64,000 nt of DNA from Legionellaceae bacterium (GTDB lineage: Bacteria > Pseudomonadota > Gammaproteobacteria > Legionellales > Legionellaceae). A program made the position numbers and the translations under genes. Where the stretch lies: NCBI GenBank assembly GCA_018061965.1, contig JAGOTG010000005.1, positions 1-64,000 on the forward strand, written 5' to 3'. Under the pieces are notes generated by a model that saw only the letters and a list, made by a program, of their open reading frames with translations, ran no database searches and had not been told where the DNA came from. Below are positions 45,483-54,641 of the stretch, piece after piece; positions within the stretch are counted from its first letter, which is position 1, and every line of letters begins with the position of its first letter.

Positions 45483-45814
45483 AAGATAGTATGAGGACTG
45501 CCCCCCGGTGTGATGAAACAATGATTCAAATAAAGTGTTTTTAAGCACAGCCTCTTCGTAGGGATTTCGTGCTTAACATACCCTGAATCAGTCAAGCCAA
45601 TTGCCTCTTTTTTATTGAGCAATTTGAGTTAATTTGGTCTCCAGATATTAACTCGAAATGAATCTCCGCATGGTGGCCATTATTGCGGGACCCGTGGATT
45701 CAGCGGCATTGTTGCAGACTTTCTAAGCATTAATCCCCATATGAGAATTTATTGTTTTTTTTTCAAAAACATCATCTATACTAAAAAAAACTTCTAACAC
45801 AGATCAGGACTATC
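45483..45814. other. Intergenic region with a promoter-like site
   Basis: No gene is supported. TTAAGCAC (45541-45548) and GTGCTTAA (45569-45576) form a small hairpin. Near the right end TATACT (45777-45782), preceded at 19 bp by TTGTTT, is a likely promoter for the secreted protein at 45815, which has AGGA a few bases before its ATG. The rest is AT-rich with no visible structure. Confidence 0.4.
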
Positions 45815-46969
45815 ATGCCTATCAAGCAAATCGTCATCACATTCTGTACAATCCTTCTGATCCCTTATGCTAAGGCTACCACAACATTAGACGCTAGTTT
45901 TCCTTATGGATCAGCACCGCAAGGCAATGTTTGTGTCACGTCAGATAATTATGCAACCCCCGAAACGCTCCTCGGCTCCTGGGCTATGCAACGAGCAGTG
46001 GAATTAGACATTGCATCACAGGTCTTACCATCCCTGTTTACCACAGACAATATTGTTTATGGTGTGGGTACCGCAGCGATTGGTGATCAATTAGGTATAC
46101 CAAATTGTTCTGGCGGCTGTAATCAAATCAATGGCTTTTGCTTCGCTTTAAAATTTAACGACAAACTCAATTATCCTTATATGATTTTTCAGTCCGTCAA
46201 TATTGGTGCCAACCCCAATTCATTTGATATTTATTTGCCAGGCGGCGGATCAGGTGCGTTCCCTGCGCAATGCGCCCAATTTTGGGGGACTGGTGACAGT
46301 GTAAATTGGGCTGATCATATTCAAAACGCAACATCTTGTAAAAATTATTTTAATGATTACAACACGATAAGCAGCGACTATGTAGTAAGTTACGCGGGTG
46401 AAACACATACAGCGAAAGATACACTGATGAATGCCTGTACGTTTTCTTCTTCTGAAAAAAGTGGGTTTAATACCCAAAATTTTGAGCATGTGTCCGTGGT
46501 ACCCGTTACTTGCCCAACGTCCTTAACTCAGATCACAGGACTGCAATTATCAAGCAGTATTACCAAAATTGGCAATCAACCCATCCGTAATTTGAGCCAA
46601 CTTACTGATGAAGACTTTCAAACGAGCAGTATCAAGAATGTCACCACGACTCAGATGCAAGATTGTAAAACCCCCTCTTCTGGCTACTGCGGCAATACAA
46701 CCAATACAGTCACCAATTATGAAGCGTCTATTTCTGCCAGTCTCCTAGCACCGATCCTATCCGGTACTAATTACTGTACTGAAAACCCCAGCTTCTCCGG
46801 AGGATTTTGCTCTTGGAATCAAGGGCAATCCAGTGGAAGTGGATATTGCAATGAATCTAAAAGTCAATGCATCAGCTGCGGGAACGCTGCAAATTGGTGC
46901 ACTTGTGAAAAGGGAAAACTACTGAGCTGCGAAGCCTCTTATCTTAGACAAATCAAACTGAATCACTAG
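45815..46969 (+). CDS. Secreted Cys-rich protein of unknown function
   Basis: A 384-residue exported protein with a signal peptide (about 1-21, cleaved after YAKA). The mature part has about 20 Cys. The first half (residues 22-190) has DASFPYGSAPQGNVC, IPNCSGGCNQINGFCFALKF and FPAQCAQFWG, reminiscent of the disulfide-rich double-psi barrel of expansin/GH45-type cellulose-active proteins, but no catalytic assignment is safe. The C-terminus has a short Cys module (NESKSQCISCGNAANWCTCEKG). Such proteins in Legionellales are type II secretion substrates; that is inference. Confidence 0.6.
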   Translation: MPIKQIVITFCTILLIPYAKATTTLDASFPYGSAPQGNVCVTSDNYATPETLLGSWAMQRAVELDIASQVLPSLFTTDNIVYGVGTAAIGDQLGIPNCSGGCNQINGFCFALKFNDKLNYPYMIFQSVNIGANPNSFDIYLPGGGSGAFPAQCAQFWGTGDSVNWADHIQNATSCKNYFNDYNTISSDYVVSYAGETHTAKDTLMNACTFSSSEKSGFNTQNFEHVSVVPVTCPTSLTQITGLQLSSSITKIGNQPIRNLSQLTDEDFQTSSIKNVTTTQMQDCKTPSSGYCGNTTNTVTNYEASISASLLAPILSGTNYCTENPSFSGGFCSWNQGQSSGSGYCNESKSQCISCGNAANWCTCEKGKLLSCEASYLRQIKLNH

Positions 46970-46983
46970 GGTTTAACAAAGTC

Positions 46984-47030
46984 ATACCCATTCCACTTGA
47001 AAATCCAGTATCTTCAAGTGAAATGGGTAT
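46984..47030. terminator. 18-bp inverted repeat downstream of the secreted-protein gene
   Basis: ATACCCATTCCACTTGAA (46984-47001) pairs with TTCAAGTGAAATGGGTAT (47013-47030), one mismatch, 11-nt loop, 14 bp after the stop codon. The long stem suits termination or mRNA end protection, but no T-tract follows. Confidence 0.6.
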
Positions 47031-47205
47031 CGCAAGGGCCCTGTGAGGATAATACCACTATTCAAACTTACAAGTGCTTCGTCGCTACGCTCCTCGCAAG
47101 ACGTATCCCCACAAAAATCATACCTAGATGAATAAAAAAGAGTTTCATTGAATATTTACTGCGTTGCTGCTAGGATTTCGTCGGTCAAAATTTGGGATAA
47201 AATAA

Positions 47206-49584
47206 ATGGACCTGCGCGAGTTTTATGCATTAAGTGATGGTGAAAAAGCCAATATTTCAGAGCTTAGTTTAGTCACTATAAGCAATAAAGGACTGTTATC
47301 ACTCGAAGAGTGGGGCTTCTTCTATAGTGAACGTGCTAAATGCAAAGCTCTATCGCCAGAGGAGTGGGACTTTTTCTATAGTCAACTGGCTCAATGCGCC
47401 TCGCTCAAATCGCTGTCATTTGATGGCTATGATTTACATAATATCAGCTTGAATTTTGATAATTGGTCTATATTTTGCGACGCAATAACACAATGTCAAT
47501 CACTAACCCAGTTGATTTTAAACAACAACTCGCTACACCTCTTGAGCTCACCATGTTGGATTATCTTAGGGGAGAAATTAGCGCAACATCGCAACATTGT
47601 GGCGTTAAAATTAAACGGAAATCATTTAGGACTCATTGAGTCTGAACGGAAATGGTCGGCGTTACAACAGATGTTGCGGCAATGCCACGCCTTAAAACTT
47701 TTAGATATCAGCAATAATCAGCTCACAGAGCTTTCTCCTGAAAAATGGGCAAGTCTGGAGCAGACGCTTGCCATGTACCCTTCTCTAAATGAACTACATT
47801 TGGCTTTGAATAAGATGAATACTGTCTCACTCGCTCAATGGCAAGCATTTTGCCGAGCGTTAGCGCAATGCCGTTTTTTAACTAAACTAGATTTATGGGG
47901 TATAGGGGTACATAAATTTACAGATCAGTATTGGAGAATCTTAAGCAGAACATTAGCGAGCTATACGAATTTAAATATTGTTTGTTTGTCTTTGAATGAG
48001 TTCTTGCGGATTGAGCATGAACAGAGCGTAGTGTTACAGAAAAGACTATCTCAATCCCAACCACTTGAAGAATTAGAGTTTACTTCAAGCAATCCATCTA
48101 GTTATGGATTTGAAGATGTAATAGGCCCATATAAAAGCGGTTGGCTACTATTAGAGCAAACACTAGCTGCATGCCGCTCGCTAAAAAAATTGGCCGTTAG
48201 GATGAGAGATATCCCTGAAGATAAGCAAAATAAATTTATGCAGATCATAAAGCAACTCCCACATATTAGAGAAGTTATCTTAATCGGAGATGCCACTGAG
48301 TTGAACGACTTTAGTGAGGCGCTATCTCACCATGAAGCCCTCACATCATTTTCTTGGAAAAACAACCAGCTGAATGAATGTACAGATGAACAGTTGTCGA
48401 TATTAGACAGAACACTATCTTCGTATAAAATTTTAACAAGATTAGATGTAAGCAGCTCATTATTATCAGAGTTAGAACCTCGGCAATGGGAGCTATTCAT
48501 CCAAATCATTGGACGAACATCTGAAAATTTAGAGATCATTTATTCGGAAAACAATTTATCTACCAGACAAGTCACGCAAATTTCCCAGGTATTAGTACAA
48601 AGAGCCACTCCGCTGACCACAACACCAGATGGTGTAGAAATCATCCCGAGTTCAGAAATAAGAGTCGATTTGTCAACCCCACTTGGATCGGGCGGATATG
48701 GCACTGTTTATAAAGGCAGTTTCGGTGCTAGCGCAGTAGCGATTAAAAAATTACATACTCAGGGTATGACCGAAAAAGCTTTAGCGAGTTTTCGGGAAGA
48801 AGCGAAAAAGCATCATTCATTTAGACATCCCAATATCGTTATATTATACGGAATTTGCTTTGGGCCCGGTCAATACTATATGGTGATGGCTCAGATGTCT
48901 TGTTCATTACGCGACTTATTATTAGATGACACCCCTTTATCACTGCTGCAACGTTATGAAATCGCGAATGGCATTATTGATGGCATCATTTATTTACATG
49001 CCAAGGGGGTTATCCATCGTGATTTGAAAAGCAGCAATATCTTGATCGATATCGACAAAGGGTACCATCCTTATCTCGCAGATTTCGGTTTGTCTGAAGT
49101 GAAACCCAAGACAGACGCTGAAAATCCGCTGAGAAGCAACTCATCTCCAGGTGTAGTCGTCGGCTCACTACGCTGGATGGCACCCGAGCTTTTTAAAAAT
49201 TGGCCCTGCTCTGTTCTCACCGATATTTTCGCCTATGGCGTCGTTTTATGGGAAATCATAACGAATCAACTCCCTTTTCCAAACGCATCCAATCAGGAAG
49301 TTATTGCATTGATACGTGATGGGCAGCGCGAAGCGATCCCGCCGAGAAAAGCACCACAAGCTTATCGAAATCTCATACAAGGCTGCTGGCAACAAGATCC
49401 CGAAAAGCGCCCACAACAAGCCAAACCTATCGCCAACACCTTAAGATTATTTAAAGCGCAAGAGCAAATGCGTGCCGATATAAAGAAAAAAGAACAAGAA
49501 GGGCGCAGAGTTTCGGAGGCCGAATTAGAACTTTTATCTGATGACCCGGGGTTTAGAACGCCAGGACGTACTTATACATATTAG
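47206..49584 (+). CDS. Leucine-rich-repeat protein kinase (Dot/Icm effector candidate)
   Basis: A 792-residue two-domain protein. Residues about 40-470 hold irregular leucine-rich repeats (LTQLILNNNSLHLL, LKLLDISNNQLTEL) with a recurrent WxxLxQxLAxCxxL pattern. Residues 485-760 are a eukaryotic-type kinase with all key residues: glycine loop GSGGYGTVYKG, Lys514 (VAIKKL), HRDLKSSN with Asp606, DFG at 626-628, APE at 659-661. It is closest in style to the TKL/dual-specificity group. The C-terminus has an acidic SEAELELLSDD stretch, like the E-block of Dot/Icm substrates. No signal peptide. The next gene starts 10 bp later. Confidence 0.88.
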   Translation: MDLREFYALSDGEKANISELSLVTISNKGLLSLEEWGFFYSERAKCKALSPEEWDFFYSQLAQCASLKSLSFDGYDLHNISLNFDNWSIFCDAITQCQSLTQLILNNNSLHLLSSPCWIILGEKLAQHRNIVALKLNGNHLGLIESERKWSALQQMLRQCHALKLLDISNNQLTELSPEKWASLEQTLAMYPSLNELHLALNKMNTVSLAQWQAFCRALAQCRFLTKLDLWGIGVHKFTDQYWRILSRTLASYTNLNIVCLSLNEFLRIEHEQSVVLQKRLSQSQPLEELEFTSSNPSSYGFEDVIGPYKSGWLLLEQTLAACRSLKKLAVRMRDIPEDKQNKFMQIIKQLPHIREVILIGDATELNDFSEALSHHEALTSFSWKNNQLNECTDEQLSILDRTLSSYKILTRLDVSSSLLSELEPRQWELFIQIIGRTSENLEIIYSENNLSTRQVTQISQVLVQRATPLTTTPDGVEIIPSSEIRVDLSTPLGSGGYGTVYKGSFGASAVAIKKLHTQGMTEKALASFREEAKKHHSFRHPNIVILYGICFGPGQYYMVMAQMSCSLRDLLLDDTPLSLLQRYEIANGIIDGIIYLHAKGVIHRDLKSSNILIDIDKGYHPYLADFGLSEVKPKTDAENPLRSNSSPGVVVGSLRWMAPELFKNWPCSVLTDIFAYGVVLWEIITNQLPFPNASNQEVIALIRDGQREAIPPRKAPQAYRNLIQGCWQQDPEKRPQQAKPIANTLRLFKAQEQMRADIKKKEQEGRRVSEAELELLSDDPGFRTPGRTYTY

Positions 49585-49594
49585 GGGTAGGCTC

Positions 49595-51715
49595 ATGTTA
49601 GTATTGGATATATTGAAACAAATTAGAGAACTAACTAAAGCGATCGACGCTCAACTAAAGAGATATCATAATAATCCCCCAAAATTGAAGACACTCGCCT
49701 CTTTAGTCAAAAAAACCGTTGTAAAATCACAGGCATTAGCTACATTCAAGAACCGCGAGCAATATAAAGATACATTAATTGAACTACAAGAATATTTAAT
49801 TCAGACCCAACAATTTGTACAGGTGTTTATGGACGTACTCTCTAACCAAAGTTGGTGGGGTATGTTGGTAAATTTCTGGAATGCACGAACATATGATACT
49901 CGCATTGACTCTCTGAAAGAAAAACTTCTGGAATTACGTAATGACCTGCATTTTGATCTGTCTGCTCAAGCGATAGACAACCAAGAGCGCGAAGATGACG
50001 TGGCACAACAGCGTCTGGAAGAGAAAGCGTCACTGAAATGGAGCGTAGCTCACAAAGAACAATCGATCACGATTAGTCACAATGGACACTCACCGTCTCT
50101 ACCCGAGTCAGAGCTAACACAAATGATAGCTTTTTTGGAAGGTCGTACAATGAGCGCTATTACAACGCGCGCCATATCACCTGTGACCGAAGAGCTCATG
50201 CCCGCAGGAAAGCGTGCACAGGGGTCAAATAGAACAGCCCTTGTTTATACACGGCGCTCAGCGCGGCCTTCTTCAGATGAGTGGATATCTGAAGGCAATA
50301 CTGCTGTTGTAACAACAATGGAACAGCTAAGTTTAGATAGTCGTATGGGTGACCGCGTTGTTGTGGACACAGAAACACCCACAGAGCAAGAACAAAGAAT
50401 CATGCTCAGTAGAGCTTGGACCCGTTTCATAATGCGGTTAAGAGCTGCGATCCGTACTTGTACCATACCCGCAGTGAGCAATTTAGCTATTACGCAACTT
50501 TCTTGGATAAGCAAACTCGATCTTGCAGCGCAGCCCTTAAACAAGCAAAAAACGGTACTCGCATTTCTCAAAGCACTTGTTGCATTTACTGAAACCACTA
50601 ATGACACTAACTACTTTGAATTACTCAGTCGTTATCCTACAGTTAGTTTAGATCCCCAAGACCTAGAGGCTGTAAAACGGGAGCTACCAGCCTCTAGTGA
50701 TTCCGCTTTCGGCTTGCTTAACCAAAAAGCGCGCTCTTCTCGTCCGCAATACGAACACATTCCTAGCCCTCCCACCAAACGTACTGACTACAGCGCTCAA
50801 AACACTTTTTTACGCGCATCCGAGTCACCAATAGCCGAAGAACGCATGCCAGTAAGAAAGAGTGCGCCGGTGGTAAGTAAAAAGGCAGTTTTTGCTAATA
50901 CACAGCGCTCCTCGCAGCTTTCTTCAGATGAGGTGGCATCTGAAATGGACAGAATGGAACGAAGCCTCAGTGCTGAGCATTTAATAATTAGGCTAAAAGC
51001 AGCTATCCGCGCCTGCGCCATACCGGCAGTGAAAAAATTAGCCACTACAGAATTTTCCTGGCTAAGAACATTCGATTTTGCAGCACAGCCCCTAAGCAAG
51101 CAAAAAACAGCGATCGCATTTCTTACAGCACTTGTTGCATACACTGAAAGCACTAATAAGGCTAACTACTCTGAATTACACCGGCTTTACCTTGACGCCC
51201 GTTTAAACCCAAAAGACCTTGAGGCTGTACAACAAGATCTAACAGCGTCTATTCGCTTGGCTTTTAACGCCCTTCGTCCGCAACACAGTAGTAGTACACT
51301 CAAGATCAATAGTGATAGAAGTTCGAGTAACACAATCAAACCCAGCCGAGGTAGAAGCACTCATTTACGAGCAACCGAAAGTTTGCTCAATATCGGACTA
51401 TATAAAATACAAGGGAGTAATGGTTACAGAGTAAGCAAAAATGAAGGTATTGCGGATTTAACTCGCGCAGCGACAGAAGATAACGATCCCTCTGCTATGT
51501 ATAATCTAGGTGTGGCTTTTGAAAAAGGCTACACCGATGATGGGATACCCGATTTACATTTGGCCTTAAACTACTATACCCAAGCCGCAGAAGCAGATCC
51601 CCGTGACAAGATGGCAAAGCAAAAAATCGCATTGATGCGACGAATGATTGCAGCCGTTTCAGACGATGGATTAGAAGTAGATTTGGGACAAGGGAATCTA
51701 TCATTTTCAGTATAA
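49595..51715 (+). CDS. Repeat protein with Sel1-like C-terminus (effector candidate)
   Basis: A 706-residue soluble protein from the ATG at 49595, just after the kinase stop. The N-terminal 140 residues are helical/coiled-coil. Two homologous blocks of about 90 residues follow, starting RLRAAIRTCTIPAV (DNA about 50427-50697) and RLKAAIRACAIPAV (about 50980-51252), each preceded by a similar Ser/Arg-rich linker. The tail (about 615-690) has a Sel1-like motif (AMYNLGVAFEKGYTDD.IPDLHLALNYYTQAAEA). The family of the repeated block is unknown to me. Operon position behind the LRR-kinase suggests a functional partner. Confidence 0.72.
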   Translation: MLVLDILKQIRELTKAIDAQLKRYHNNPPKLKTLASLVKKTVVKSQALATFKNREQYKDTLIELQEYLIQTQQFVQVFMDVLSNQSWWGMLVNFWNARTYDTRIDSLKEKLLELRNDLHFDLSAQAIDNQEREDDVAQQRLEEKASLKWSVAHKEQSITISHNGHSPSLPESELTQMIAFLEGRTMSAITTRAISPVTEELMPAGKRAQGSNRTALVYTRRSARPSSDEWISEGNTAVVTTMEQLSLDSRMGDRVVVDTETPTEQEQRIMLSRAWTRFIMRLRAAIRTCTIPAVSNLAITQLSWISKLDLAAQPLNKQKTVLAFLKALVAFTETTNDTNYFELLSRYPTVSLDPQDLEAVKRELPASSDSAFGLLNQKARSSRPQYEHIPSPPTKRTDYSAQNTFLRASESPIAEERMPVRKSAPVVSKKAVFANTQRSSQLSSDEVASEMDRMERSLSAEHLIIRLKAAIRACAIPAVKKLATTEFSWLRTFDFAAQPLSKQKTAIAFLTALVAYTESTNKANYSELHRLYLDARLNPKDLEAVQQDLTASIRLAFNALRPQHSSSTLKINSDRSSSNTIKPSRGRSTHLRATESLLNIGLYKIQGSNGYRVSKNEGIADLTRAATEDNDPSAMYNLGVAFEKGYTDDGIPDLHLALNYYTQAAEADPRDKMAKQKIALMRRMIAAVSDDGLEVDLGQGNLSFSV

Positions 51716-51746
51716 ATAAAAATTAGTACGTTACTCGAAGAGTTGC

Positions 51747-51782
51747 CCGGCAACAAAGCTACAAATGTAGGTTTGTTGCCGG
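51747..51782 (+). terminator. Strong hairpin after the Sel1-like gene
   Basis: CCGGCAACAAA (51747-51757) pairs perfectly with TTTGTTGCCGG (51772-51782), and the inner CTAC/GTAG extends the stem. Situated between the convergent Sel1-like gene and mazF, it could terminate both. A decayed duplicate lies at 60860-60895. Confidence 0.65.
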
Positions 51783-51814
51783 ACAAGCCACAGTAATTCG
51801 ATTACTAGTAGCGC

Positions 51815-52153
51815 CTATTTTTGAAATAAAATTGCCAAAACATTTAATACATTCATTTGAGTTTTATGATCAATAGCCCCCAACTTCTGAACAATACGAG
51901 ATCGATCAATTGCCCTTATTTGGTCTAGAGCGATCTGTCCTTTTTTGTCTTTAAATAAGGTCATCACTCTTGTCGGAAAATTATCTTTAATAGCACTGGT
52001 CATTGGTGCAATAATAACCGTTTTTAATCTACTTAAATTCATAGAATCCGGAGATATAATAATTGCGGGACGTGTCTTTTTTATTTCAGAACCGATAGTA
52101 GGATCTAAATTTACCAGAACAACATCAAATCTTTTTATTTTCACCATGTCCAT
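51815..52153 (-). CDS. mazF: MazF/PemK-family endoribonuclease toxin
   Basis: A 112-residue MazF-like toxin: IKRFDVVLVNLDPTIGSEIKKTRPAIIIS at the start, then IIAPMTSAIKDNFPTRV and GQIALDQIRAIDRSRIVQKLG, all conserved in PemK/MazF. The family cleaves mRNA at short motifs. The start may be at 52153 or at Met3 (52147); both overlap the antitoxin gene. Antitoxin-then-toxin order is the standard one. Intact, sitting inside the left copy of the duplicated locus, whereas the right copy keeps only about 43 bp of it. Confidence 0.9.
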   Translation of the reverse strand: MDMVKIKRFDVVLVNLDPTIGSEIKKTRPAIIISPDSMNLSRLKTVIIAPMTSAIKDNFPTRVMTLFKDKKGQIALDQIRAIDRSRIVQKLGAIDHKTQMNVLNVLAILFQK

Positions 52154-52398
52154 TCATCCATATCGAAATCATTTTCTATATCGAAATGAATTTTTTCACT
52201 ACTCGAATCAGCAATAGCATTAAATTTCTCCAGCCATCCCTCTTGTTGATTTTTTATTGGAATTAATGTCAGCCCACCCTTTTCATCTGCTTTAATCTCC
52301 AACTCTTCCCCTGGATATAAATGAGCCTCTTTAATAATAGTTGACGGTATCCGTATACCGATAGAGTTCCCCCATTTCGTTAAAGTGACAATAGACAT
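52141..52398 (-). CDS. mazE: MazE/AbrB-family antitoxin
   Basis: An 85-residue protein whose N-terminus (VTLTKWGNSIGIRIPSTIIK) is the SpoVT/AbrB swapped-hairpin DNA-binding fold of MazE antitoxins. The acidic C-terminus (HFDIENDFDMDEW) is the usual toxin-binding tail. I use the Met at 52398 because the family starts there; upstream in-frame Met codons lack support. It overlaps mazF by about 13 bp and probably autoregulates the pair. Confidence 0.88.
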   Translation of the reverse strand: MSIVTLTKWGNSIGIRIPSTIIKEAHLYPGEELEIKADEKGGLTLIPIKNQQEGWLEKFNAIADSSSEKIHFDIENDFDMDEWTW

Positions 52399-52552
52399 AG
52401 TGCTCCAAAAATGTATAAACATAGTATAATTATACATTTGGAATACAACAAATCAAGCTTTTACTGTTAATTGAATAGAGGCCCCAAAAACCGCTTAACA
52501 CCACTTAATGTACAAATGATGCGCTATTTACACATTAAGGGAGGATGTCATT

Positions 52553-52603
52553 ATGAAAGTAATTTTAATTGGGGAAGAACATATTGGTACGCAGGGGTTC
52601 TAG
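52553..52603 (+). pseudogene. Truncated 5' copy of the ChaN/TraB-like gene
   Basis: Starts behind GGGAGG with MKVILIGEEHIG, identical for 12 residues to the intact gene at 61036, then TQGF and a stop after 16 codons. Only about 50 bp of the gene remain before unrelated sequence begins, marking the left boundary of the inserted module. Confidence 0.85.
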
Positions 52604-52739
52604 CCCGGAACCGGCGAAATTTCAGGATAAAAATTGATCAACTACAACTGGTTTTCCCCATAAGCAGTTATGCTGAGAATGTAAGTTCCTCTTCATTTCT
52701 AGTTTTAATTAAGCCGTCTTTATTTTGAGGGAACCTTGG

Positions 52740-53492
52740 CTAATCCTTTATGTTATAACCTCCATCTATGTAGATCACTTGACCGGTAACTGAGTTTGCT
52801 TTGGAAATTAGGAAATAGGCAGCCTCACCAATTTCTTCTATAGTAACCAACTGATTAAGCGGGGCTTCATTCTTGGCTTTTTCCATTAGCTCATCAAATC
52901 GCACTAAACCTGAGGCAGCACGTGTTTTCACAGGCCCAGGAGATAGAGCATTGACCCTAATATTTTTACAACCAAGCTCCATTGCTAGATAGCGGACCGA
53001 TGCCTCCAGAGCCGCTTTGACAGACCCCATAATATTATAATTTTGTACAACTTTCTCTGCGCCATAATAACTCATGGTGATGATCGACCCGCCGTTTGTC
53101 ATAAGCGGTTCAGCCGCTTTTGCTAAGCGAATTAAGGAATGACATGAGATATCCATAGCCAATATAAATCCATCTCGTGAGCAATCCACAACACGGCCTT
53201 GCAAAGCATCTTTTGGTGCAAAAGCAATAGAGTGAATAATAAAATCTAACCTGCCCCAGGTCGATTTAATAGTCTGAAATAATTCATCAAGTTGTACAAA
53301 ATTGGTTACATCGAACGGCATGAAAATTGGGGCTGAAATACCCTCAGCTAAGGATTGAACATAATTTTTTGCTTTTTCATTCTGATAGGTGATCGCAAGT
53401 TCAGCGCCTGCTTTATGCAATACTTTGGCGCATCCCCACGCAATGGAGTCCTCATTAGCGATACCAATAATAAGTCCTTTTAAACCAACCAT
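52740..53492 (-). CDS. fabI: Enoyl-[ACP] reductase FabI-like
   Basis: A 250-residue short-chain dehydrogenase of the FabI subgroup. The N-terminal GLIIGIANEDSIAWGCAK is the FabI cofactor loop. The catalytic Tyr152-x6-Lys159 (YNIMGSVK) has the second Tyr nearby (SYYGAEK). The C-terminus ends VTGQVIYIDGGYNI. It reduces the enoyl-thioester in type II fatty acid synthesis. As last gene of a stress/energy module, and possibly a second copy in the genome, it may be a specialised paralogue. It ends 9 bp downstream of ackA. Confidence 0.9.
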   Translation of the reverse strand: MVGLKGLIIGIANEDSIAWGCAKVLHKAGAELAITYQNEKAKNYVQSLAEGISAPIFMPFDVTNFVQLDELFQTIKSTWGRLDFIIHSIAFAPKDALQGRVVDCSRDGFILAMDISCHSLIRLAKAAEPLMTNGGSIITMSYYGAEKVVQNYNIMGSVKAALEASVRYLAMELGCKNIRVNALSPGPVKTRAASGLVRFDELMEKAKNEAPLNQLVTIEEIGEAAYFLISKANSVTGQVIYIDGGYNIKD

Positions 53493-53501
53493 GTTTTTTC
53501 C

Positions 53502-54641
53502 TTAAGTCTGTTTAATGAGAGCAATTGAGTGCATTGCCATGATGCGTTCTTCATTGGCAGGAACAATACGTGTTGCAAATGGTTGAAGAAATGCGAGACG
53601 ATTTATTATATTGTCACGTACAAAGTCAGAATTTTCTCCAATGCCACCTGTAAACACGATGCACTCGATACCGCCTAAAGCGACGGCCATCATGCCCATA
53701 AGTTGCGCTGTCCTCAAACAGAAATAATGAAGAGCAAAGCGTGCTTTTGGATTGTCACTGCCTTGTAATAGGCTGACATCGTTTGTCCACTCAGACAATC
53801 CCATCAGTCCTGATTCGTTATATAGAATAGACTCTAACTCATCCGTAGATAAACCGAGTTCTCGGATCATATAGATGACTACACCAGGATCGAGATTTCC
53901 ACAACGCGTACCCATCGGCAATCCATCTAGAGCCGTCATGCCCATCGTCGTATCAATGCTCATTCCATGATCGATGGCACAAAGACTTGCGCCATTACCT
54001 AAATGCGCTGCAATAATTCGACCATTGGCTAATTCAGGCTCATTCTGCCGTAGGGAATGGACAACCCACTCATAAGAAAGACCGTGAAACCCATAACGAC
54101 GAATCCCTTGATCACGTATTTTTTGAGGTAATGCATACTCTGTAAACAAGGCCTTGTGGTTAGCATGAAATGCTGTATCGAAACAGGCTATCTGGATGAC
54201 GTCAGGTCGTTGTTCACTTATAATTGTTATAGCGCTTAAATTATGGGGTTGATGAAGGGGTGCAAGTGCACTAAATTTCCATAATTCAGCAAGGACTTCA
54301 TCGGTAATTTTAACACTACTTGCAAATTTCAATCCTCCATGGACGACACGATGCGCAACCAAACTAATATGCCAGTTTTGATTTTGTGCTTCAATCCACT
54401 GAAGGATAGTATGAATTGCTTTTTCATGGGTGCTGTCATCTGGCAAGCTTTCTTGTGTAACTGTATGCGGCGCTTGATCACTTGGCTCCATCGTTACGCG
54501 AAATGATGGGGATATGCCTAAATTGCCTATTTGCCCTTTTGCCAGAAGGGGTAAATTCAGATCTTGCATAAACAATTGAAATTTAACGCTCGATGAACCC
54601 GTATTAATGACAAGAATGATGTTTTTTGTAGCGTGCATCAT
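53502..54641 (-). CDS. ackA: Acetate/propionate kinase
   Basis: A 379-residue ASKHA-fold kinase. It has NTGSSSVKFQLFMQD at the N-terminus, VAHRVVHGG, FDTAFH, GFHGLSYEWV, AAHLGNGASLCAI and the nucleotide site FTGGIGENSDFVR. It converts acetyl phosphate plus ADP to acetate plus ATP, giving substrate-level ATP when respiration is limited. The start overlaps the stop of the maoC-pta gene by 4 bp, so the two are translationally coupled into an acyl-CoA to ATP path. Confidence 0.93.
   Translation of the reverse strand: MMHATKNIILVINTGSSSVKFQLFMQDLNLPLLAKGQIGNLGISPSFRVTMEPSDQAPHTVTQESLPDDSTHEKAIHTILQWIEAQNQNWHISLVAHRVVHGGLKFASSVKITDEVLAELWKFSALAPLHQPHNLSAITIISEQRPDVIQIACFDTAFHANHKALFTEYALPQKIRDQGIRRYGFHGLSYEWVVHSLRQNEPELANGRIIAAHLGNGASLCAIDHGMSIDTTMGMTALDGLPMGTRCGNLDPGVVIYMIRELGLSTDELESILYNESGLMGLSEWTNDVSLLQGSDNPKARFALHYFCLRTAQLMGMMAVALGGIECIVFTGGIGENSDFVRDNIINRLAFLQPFATRIVPANEERIMAMHSIALIKQT

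Larger units (their letters stand above)
51690..52603 (+). repeat. Left copy of a duplicated locus (complete upstream part)
   Basis: The last codons of the 706-residue gene, the hairpin at 51747-51782, part of mazF (about 51972-52014), the region 52450-52552 and the first 15 codons of the ChaN/TraB-like gene all recur in the same order at 60803-61085. The copies are highly similar, but 51783-51971 and 52015-52450 are missing from the right copy. Confidence 0.88.

Noticed and set aside
52471..52728. 85-codon plus-strand frame at the left boundary of the island
   Set aside because: It overlaps the truncated ChaN/TraB-like start in another frame and spans the duplication boundary; no start signal of its own.
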